A stretch of DNA of 8,440 nucleotides from an uncultured Actinoplanes sp. (lineage in GTDB: Bacteria; Actinomycetota; Actinomycetes; Mycobacteriales; Micromonosporaceae): the NCBI GenBank assembly GCA_934667465.1, contig CAKUMG010000203.1:1-8440 (forward strand). Reading direction: 5' to 3'. Numbering within the stretch: position 1 is the stretch's first letter; each line of letters starts with the position of its first letter. Below are positions 5,321-8,440 of the stretch, in pieces. Below the pieces are notes generated by a model, which had not been told where the DNA came from, did not search any database, and saw nothing but the letters and a program-made list of their open reading frames with translations. The position numbers were made by a program, and so were the translations under genes.

Positions 5321-6493
5321 TCAGGCGGTCGCCACGGATGCGTCCGCGAGGACGTCGCGGTATTCGGGGTGACGGTCGAGCCAGCCGGCGACGAACGGGC
5401 AGGTGACCGTGACCGGGGTGGCGCGGCGGCGGGCGTCGAGCATCGCGGCGGCGGCCAGGCGCCCGCCCAGCCCGCGGCCCTCGAACGCCTGGTCGATCTC
5501 GGTGTGGGCCAGCTCGACCCCGGTGCCGTGCCGGCGGTAGTGCAGGGAGCCGGCCGGCTCGCCGCCGAGCAGGACCTCGTAGCGCGACTGCTCGAAGCTG
5601 TCGACCACGACCGCGTCGGCCGGGTCGCCGCCGCCGACCTGGGCGCTGCCCTCGACCCGCAGCTTGCGCCGGGCCCGCTCGTAGAACGAGGTGCTGCCGA
5701 ACCGGATGACCTGGGCGGCGCCGGGGACCGGCACGATCCGCAGCTGCTGGCCGGGCTCGGCATTGCCCTGGATGATGCCGTCCACCTCGATCGCGAGCTT
5801 GCCGCTGGTGGGCAGCACGTCGAGCTCGAGCTGCTCGGAGGGGGCCAGCATCAGCGAGCGGTTGAACGACGAGTGCGCGGCGGCCGCGCTGACCAGCAGG
5901 CCCTCCACGTTGGGGGAGACGATCGGGCCGCCGGCGGAGAAGCTGTAGGCCGTGGAGCCGGTCGGGGTGGCCACGATGACCGCGTCGGCCGCGTAGCGCA
6001 CGAAGTTGCTGCCCTCGACGTTGATGCCGACGTGGGCCAGGCCGTCGCCGGGCACGCGGACCAGCGCGATGTCGTTGAAGGCGGACACCTCACGGCCGTC
6101 GGGCAGGACGGTGCGCACCGCGGTCCGCGGCTCGATCGTGAACTCGTGCTCGTCGATCGACGACAGGGCGCCGGGCAGGTCGGGCAGGTCGACCTCGGCC
6201 AGGAAGCCCAGCCGGCCCACGTTGACGCCGAGCACCGGGGTCTTGCGCCCCTCGACCAGGCGCATCGTGCGCAGCATCGTGCCGTCGCCGCCCAGGCTGA
6301 CCAGCAGGCCGGCGCGCTCGACCATCTCCTCGGCGGTGACCGCCTCGGCGTCGCAGTCGATCCGGGTGATCTCGTCGTGCAGCCCCAGCACGGTCACCCC
6401 GCGCGACGCCGCCCAGCGCACGATGGCGTCGATGGCGGACCCGCAGTCACGCCGCGGGTGCAGAACCAGCCCGACCACCTTGACCATGCCCAT
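5321..6493 (-). CDS. NAD kinase fused to a C-terminal GNAT acetyltransferase domain
   Basis: A 390-residue fusion. Residues 1-285 are an ATP-NAD kinase, which phosphorylates NAD to NADP in the cytoplasm: N-terminal VGLVLHPRRD (7-16), the catalytic GGDGT motif (68-72, Asp70), FND at 139-141 where the family usually has NE, ATPTGSTAYSFSAGGPIVSP at 175-194, and VDG at 237-239. SFYERARRKLRVEGS (269-283) is the normal end of an actinobacterial NAD kinase. After a short Gly/Asp/Ala linker (about 286-296), residues 300-378 form a small GNAT domain of the YjdJ-like type: SRYEVLLGGEPAGSLHYRRHG, LAHTEID (328-334), acetyl-CoA loop EGRGLGG (338-344), and CPFVAGWLDRHPEY (365-378). The frame is continuous through the junction. 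GAGGTG (6500-6505) lies 6 bases before the ATG at 6493; the ATG at 6487 is less well spaced. It is not next to tlyA/recN, the usual place of the main actinobacterial NAD kinase, so it may be a second paralogue, which is why I give no symbol. It is probably the first gene of the operon, supplying NADP(H) near an NAD(P)H-using protein. Confidence 0.9.
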   Translation of the reverse strand: MGMVKVVGLVLHPRRDCGSAIDAIVRWAASRGVTVLGLHDEITRIDCDAEAVTAEEMVERAGLLVSLGGDGTMLRTMRLVEGRKTPVLGVNVGRLGFLAEVDLPDLPGALSSIDEHEFTIEPRTAVRTVLPDGREVSAFNDIALVRVPGDGLAHVGINVEGSNFVRYAADAVIVATPTGSTAYSFSAGGPIVSPNVEGLLVSAAAAHSSFNRSLMLAPSEQLELDVLPTSGKLAIEVDGIIQGNAEPGQQLRIVPVPGAAQVIRFGSTSFYERARRKLRVEGSAQVGGGDPADAVVVDSFEQSRYEVLLGGEPAGSLHYRRHGTGVELAHTEIDQAFEGRGLGGRLAAAAMLDARRRATPVTVTCPFVAGWLDRHPEYRDVLADASVATA

Positions 6494-6499
6494 CGGTTG

Positions 6500-6505
6500 C
6501 ACCTC
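6500..6505 (-). promoter_or_regulatory. Ribosome binding site deciding the NAD kinase start
   Basis: GAGGTG on the minus strand, 6 bases before the ATG at 6493 and 12 before the next in-frame ATG at 6487. It favours 6493 and shows that the open frame up to 6661 is leader, not protein. Confidence 0.65.
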
Positions 6506-6521
6506 GTGCTCGCTCCGGCGG

Positions 6522-6559
6522 CCCGCGGGAGCGGACCGGCCCCCCGGACTCCCGGCGGG
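6522..6559 (-). other. Compound GC hairpin in the NAD kinase leader
   Basis: Nested inverted repeats: CCCG (6522-6525) with CGGG (6556-6559), GGGAG (6527-6531) with CTCCC (6549-6553), and CCGG (6536-6539) with CCGG (6544-6547) around a four-base loop. It lies about 30 bases upstream of the start codon, within the presumed 5' leader. It may affect translation or be incidental in such GC-rich sequence. Confidence 0.35.
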
Positions 6560-6628
6560 ACAGCGTTCAGCCTCGCACGTCCACCCGAAGGACGGCGAGC
6601 GCCGCCGGGCGACCTTGGGATGCATCGA

Positions 6629-6649
6629 ACCGTCAACATTCTTGACAGT
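6629..6649. promoter_or_regulatory. Inverted repeat formed by back-to-back TTGAC elements
   Basis: ACCGTCAA (6629-6636) and TTGACAGT (6642-6649) are inverted repeats matching at 7 of 8 positions with a 5-base centre. The right arm is a perfect -35 hexamer TTGACA for the protease; the left arm is TTGACG on the opposite strand, facing the NAD kinase operon. It could be an operator, two divergent -35 boxes, or both. I see no good -10 for the minus-strand promoter. Confidence 0.45.
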
Positions 6650-6670
6650 GCCGCTCGCCATAGACAGACT
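6642..6670 (+). promoter_or_regulatory. Candidate promoter of the secreted protease gene
   Basis: TTGACA (6642-6647), a 17-base spacer, then CAGACT (6665-6670) as a weak -10 with the conserved A at position 2 and T at position 6. The predicted transcription start is near 6677, leaving a leader of about 48 bases before the ATG at 6725. Confidence 0.5.
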
Positions 6671-6677
6671 CCGATGT

Positions 6678-6691
6678 GGAGAGCGCTCCCC
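6678..6691. promoter_or_regulatory. CebR/CelR-like LacI-family operator at the protease transcription start
   Basis: The 14-mer GGAGAGCGCTCCCC has the palindromic core AGCGCT and matches the known CebR/CelR box TGGGAGCGCTCCCA at 11 of 14 positions. It begins one base after the predicted transcription start, a classic position for a repressor. CebR/CelR repressors control cellulose-use genes in Streptomyces and Thermobifida; the regulator here is not in the window. Confidence 0.5.
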
Positions 6692-6709
6692 TTCCCCCTG
6701 AAGTGCAGC

Positions 6710-6716
6710 GGAAGGA
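6710..6716 (+). promoter_or_regulatory. Ribosome binding site of the protease gene
   Basis: GGAAGGA, 8 bases before the ATG at 6725. It fixes the start directly in front of the signal peptide, although the reading frame is open far upstream. Confidence 0.75.
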
Positions 6717-6724
6717 CTCCCCCC

Positions 6725-8278
6725 ATGTCACCTGTCCGCACCATGCTGGGCGCAGCCGTGACCGCGCTCACCCTTTTCGGCGCGGCCCCTTCACCGGGCC
6801 ACGCCGCACCGGCCGTTCCCGCCGACACCGGCGCAGCGGCCGCCGAGCAGCGCTTCGCGATGGCCCCGGAGATGGTCGCCGCCCTGCGCCGCGACCTTGG
6901 CCTCACCGGCGACGAACTGGCCGCGCGCCTGGCCACCGAGGCCGCCGCCCCGGTCGTGCAGCGCCGGCTGACGACCGCGCTCGGGAACGCGTACGGCGGA
7001 GCCTGGATCCCCGCAGGCAGCAGCCGGCTCACCGTCGCCGTCACGGATCCCGCGAAGGCGGCGAAGGTCCGGGCCGAGGGCGCGGTGCCGGCGATCGTCG
7101 GACGCAGCGCCCGGGACCTCACCGCCGACCGGGAACGGCTCGACCGGGCGGCGGCGCGCGCTCCGAAGAGCACGATCCACAGCTGGTACGTGGATCCGGC
7201 CCGCAACAGCGTCGTCATCGCCGCGGCACCGGGCGCGGAGGCGGCGGCCCGCACGTTCGCGGCGGCGGCCGGCGTCACCGGGGCCGAGGTCGTCGCGAGC
7301 ACCGGGGCGCCGCGCCCGCTCTACGACATCCGGGGCGGCGACCAGTACGTCATCAACGGCAACACCCTCTGCTCCGTGGGCTTCGCGGTCGCGGGCGGCT
7401 TCGTGAGCGCGGGCCACTGCGGCGGCGTCAACAGCCCGACCCTGGGCAACAACAACGTCGCGCAGGGCACGTTCGCCGGCTCGTCGTTCCCCGGCAACGA
7501 CTACGCGTGGATCCGGACCAACGGCAACTGGACGCCGCAGCCGTGGGTCAACAACTACGCGGGTGGCACGGTCACCGTCGCGGGCTCGCAGGACGCGGCG
7601 ATCGGGAGCTCGATCTGCCGCTCCGGGCGCACGACCGGCTGGCGCTGCGGCACGCTGGAGGCCCGCAACGCGACGGTGAACTATCAGCAGGGCGCGGTCA
7701 CGGGCATGGGCCGTACGAGTGCCTGCGCCGAACCCGGCGACTCCGGCGGCTCCTTCATCGCGGGCAACCAGGCCCAGGGTGTCACCTCCGGCGGCAGCGG
7801 CAACTGCTCCTCCGGCGGCACCACGTACTTCCAGCCGGTGAACGAGATCCTCGGCGTCTACGGCCTGTCGCTGACCACCACGGGCGGCGGCGGCAGCGGC
7901 GGCGCGCTCGTCAGCAACTGGAACAACAAGTGCGTCGACGTGCCGGACGGGATCTTCAACGACGGCGTCCCGGTCCAGATGTGGGGCTGCAACCAGTCCG
8001 CCGCGCAGCGCTGGACCGCCGTCAACGGCACGCTGCAGACCTCGAACAACAAGTGCCTCGACGTGGCCTGGGGCTCGACAGCCAACGGCGCCGCGATCCA
8101 GATCGTCGGCTGCAGCGGCAACCCGGCGCAGCAGTGGGTGCTGTCGGCGGCCGGCGACCTGGTCAACCCGCAGGCCAACAAGTGCATCGACATCGCGGAC
8201 TGGAACGGCAACGACAGGGCCCGGCTGCAGCTGTGGGACTGCGCCGGCACGCTCAATCAGAAGTGGCGCCGTGGGTAG
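6725..8278 (+). CDS. Secreted S1-family serine protease (alpha-lytic/streptogrisin type) with C-terminal ricin-type lectin domain
   Basis: A 517-residue secreted prepro-enzyme. Signal peptide: residues 1 to about 27 (Arg5, then a hydrophobic stretch, likely cleavage after GHA). Pro-region: about 40-198, of the alpha-lytic protease type, including a TVAVTDPAKAAKVRAEGA stretch (103-120) and SWYVDPARNSVVI (153-165). The mature protease starts near LYDIRGGDQYVING (199-212). The catalytic triad is intact: His231 in SAGHC, Asp259 in GNDYAW, Ser340 in GDSGGS. Cysteines are placed for the three expected disulfides (216-232, 298-308, 334-361). A Gly/Ser linker (386-393) leads to a 124-residue ricin B-type beta-trefoil with three repeats, each with a K-C-(V/L/I)-D motif (402-405, 443-446, 486-489) and a QxW motif (Gln428-Trp430, Gln469-Trp471, Gln512-Trp514). 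The lectin should hold the enzyme on polysaccharide or glycoprotein substrates; streptogrisin C instead carries a chitin-binding domain. It is divergent from the NAD kinase operon and probably controlled by the LacI-type operator upstream. Confidence 0.95.
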   Translation: MSPVRTMLGAAVTALTLFGAAPSPGHAAPAVPADTGAAAAEQRFAMAPEMVAALRRDLGLTGDELAARLATEAAAPVVQRRLTTALGNAYGGAWIPAGSSRLTVAVTDPAKAAKVRAEGAVPAIVGRSARDLTADRERLDRAAARAPKSTIHSWYVDPARNSVVIAAAPGAEAAARTFAAAAGVTGAEVVASTGAPRPLYDIRGGDQYVINGNTLCSVGFAVAGGFVSAGHCGGVNSPTLGNNNVAQGTFAGSSFPGNDYAWIRTNGNWTPQPWVNNYAGGTVTVAGSQDAAIGSSICRSGRTTGWRCGTLEARNATVNYQQGAVTGMGRTSACAEPGDSGGSFIAGNQAQGVTSGGSGNCSSGGTTYFQPVNEILGVYGLSLTTTGGGGSGGALVSNWNNKCVDVPDGIFNDGVPVQMWGCNQSAAQRWTAVNGTLQTSNNKCLDVAWGSTANGAAIQIVGCSGNPAQQWVLSAAGDLVNPQANKCIDIADWNGNDRARLQLWDCAGTLNQKWRRG

Positions 8279-8415
8279 TTCCGACCTGCGATAACACAAA
8301 AAAGAAGAGACGACGATCACGCTTAACGGGACCTTAAACGGTGTCGTGGATCCGGAAAGGCTCCTCAATACTCGGCGGGACCTCTGAAGTCCCCCGAGCG
8401 TGGAGGCCATCCCCG
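8279..8415. other. 137-base spacer or leader before the next gene
   Basis: An A-rich patch (8295-8311, with a run of seven A's broken only by one C and then AAAAAA) stands out in this GC-rich window. It is followed by two near-copies of CTTAA(A)CGG at 8322-8329 and 8333-8341, spaced 11 bases (one helical turn), and then by a strong hairpin (8371-8398). I cannot place convincing -35/-10 boxes, but the low-melting A-rich part and the spaced repeats suggest the promoter and operator of the gene at 8416. No terminator is evident immediately after the protease stop. Confidence 0.5.
8371..8398 (+). promoter_or_regulatory. Strong hairpin immediately before a Shine-Dalgarno sequence
   Basis: CTCGG (8371-8375) pairs with CCGAG (8394-8398), and GGGAC (8377-8381) with GTCCC (8389-8393). 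This makes a 10-bp stem with one bulged C and a 7-base loop CTCTGAA. The ribosome site TGGAGG starts only 3 bases later. It could be a leader element affecting translation of the next gene, or a protease terminator without a U-tract. Confidence 0.6.
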
Positions 8416-8440
8416 ATGCCCCGCAAGCGTACGTTCGCCC
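8416..8440 (+). CDS. Start of another gene, cut by the window end
   Basis: ATG at 8416 followed by seven readable codons (MPRKRTFA). TGGAGG at 8401-8406 lies 9 bases before it. The basic N-terminus Arg-Lys-Arg after Met-Pro is typical of the start of an actinobacterial signal peptide, so a second secreted product is possible. Nothing more can be said about the product. It shares orientation with the protease, but the structured 137-base spacer argues for separate control. Confidence 0.55.

Noticed and set aside
3632..8278. A 1548-codon plus-strand open frame running across the operon into the protease
   Set aside because: Only the part from 6725 is coding. The rest is antisense to three well-recognised minus-strand genes, has Gly/Ala/Val/Asp/Arg-rich composition without motifs, and is open because of high GC content.
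6791..8410. 539-codon minus-strand open frame opposite the protease
   Set aside because: Shadow of a protease with an intact catalytic triad, signal peptide and lectin motifs; the antisense translation has no recognisable domain.
8279..8415. Cyclic di-AMP (ydaO-type) or other known riboswitch before the 8416 gene
   Set aside because: The conserved blocks I would expect for ydaO (GGGGGAACC-type and the CAGCUAACCUCGUA-type 3' element) are absent, and I cannot fit GEMM or cobalamin consensus either.

Overview
The window is about 70% or more G+C, and its genes show third-position GC bias, GTG starts, GGAGG-type ribosome sites and hairpins without U-tracts. The secreted alpha-lytic/streptogrisin-type protease with a ricin-type lectin tail and the style of the kinase/flavoprotein pair point to a filamentous actinomycete. 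Something in or near Micromonosporaceae (for example Actinoplanes) is my inference; the sequence does not name the species.

Layout. Bases 1-480 (+) are the 3' end of pyruvate phosphate dikinase, cut by the window edge. After a repeat-bearing convergent gap come a small lipoprotein gene (653-1057, -), a divergent multi-pass membrane protein gene (1100-1600, +) and a 33-residue single-helix membrane peptide gene (1660-1761, -). Bases 1762-2132 hold no recognisable gene but contain several direct repeats and a strong hairpin.

The core is a three-gene minus-strand operon, read from 6493 down to 2133: (i) NAD kinase fused at its C-terminus to a small GNAT acetyltransferase domain; (ii) a response-regulator receiver fused to a cysteine-less glutaredoxin-like domain and a thioredoxin-reductase-type FAD/NAD(P)H module that lacks the CxxC motif; (iii) a histidine kinase with an N-terminal cyclic-nucleotide-binding-like domain. 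Genes ii and iii overlap by one base (TGATG). The simplest reading is a redox or NADPH-linked two-component system whose response regulator has an enzyme-like output domain instead of a DNA-binding one, with a dedicated NADP-making enzyme upstream. Flavoprotein/kinase pairs of this type are known from databases, but I know of no established function; the NAD kinase-GNAT fusion is the least familiar part.

A divergent gene (6725-8278, +) encodes the secreted serine protease. Its upstream region has a TTGACA -35 element inside an inverted repeat and, near the predicted transcription start, a palindrome very like the CebR/CelR operator. A structured 137-base spacer then leads to the first codons of another gene (8416 onwards), cut by the window end. 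I see no tRNA, rRNA, CRISPR array, transposase or integrase.
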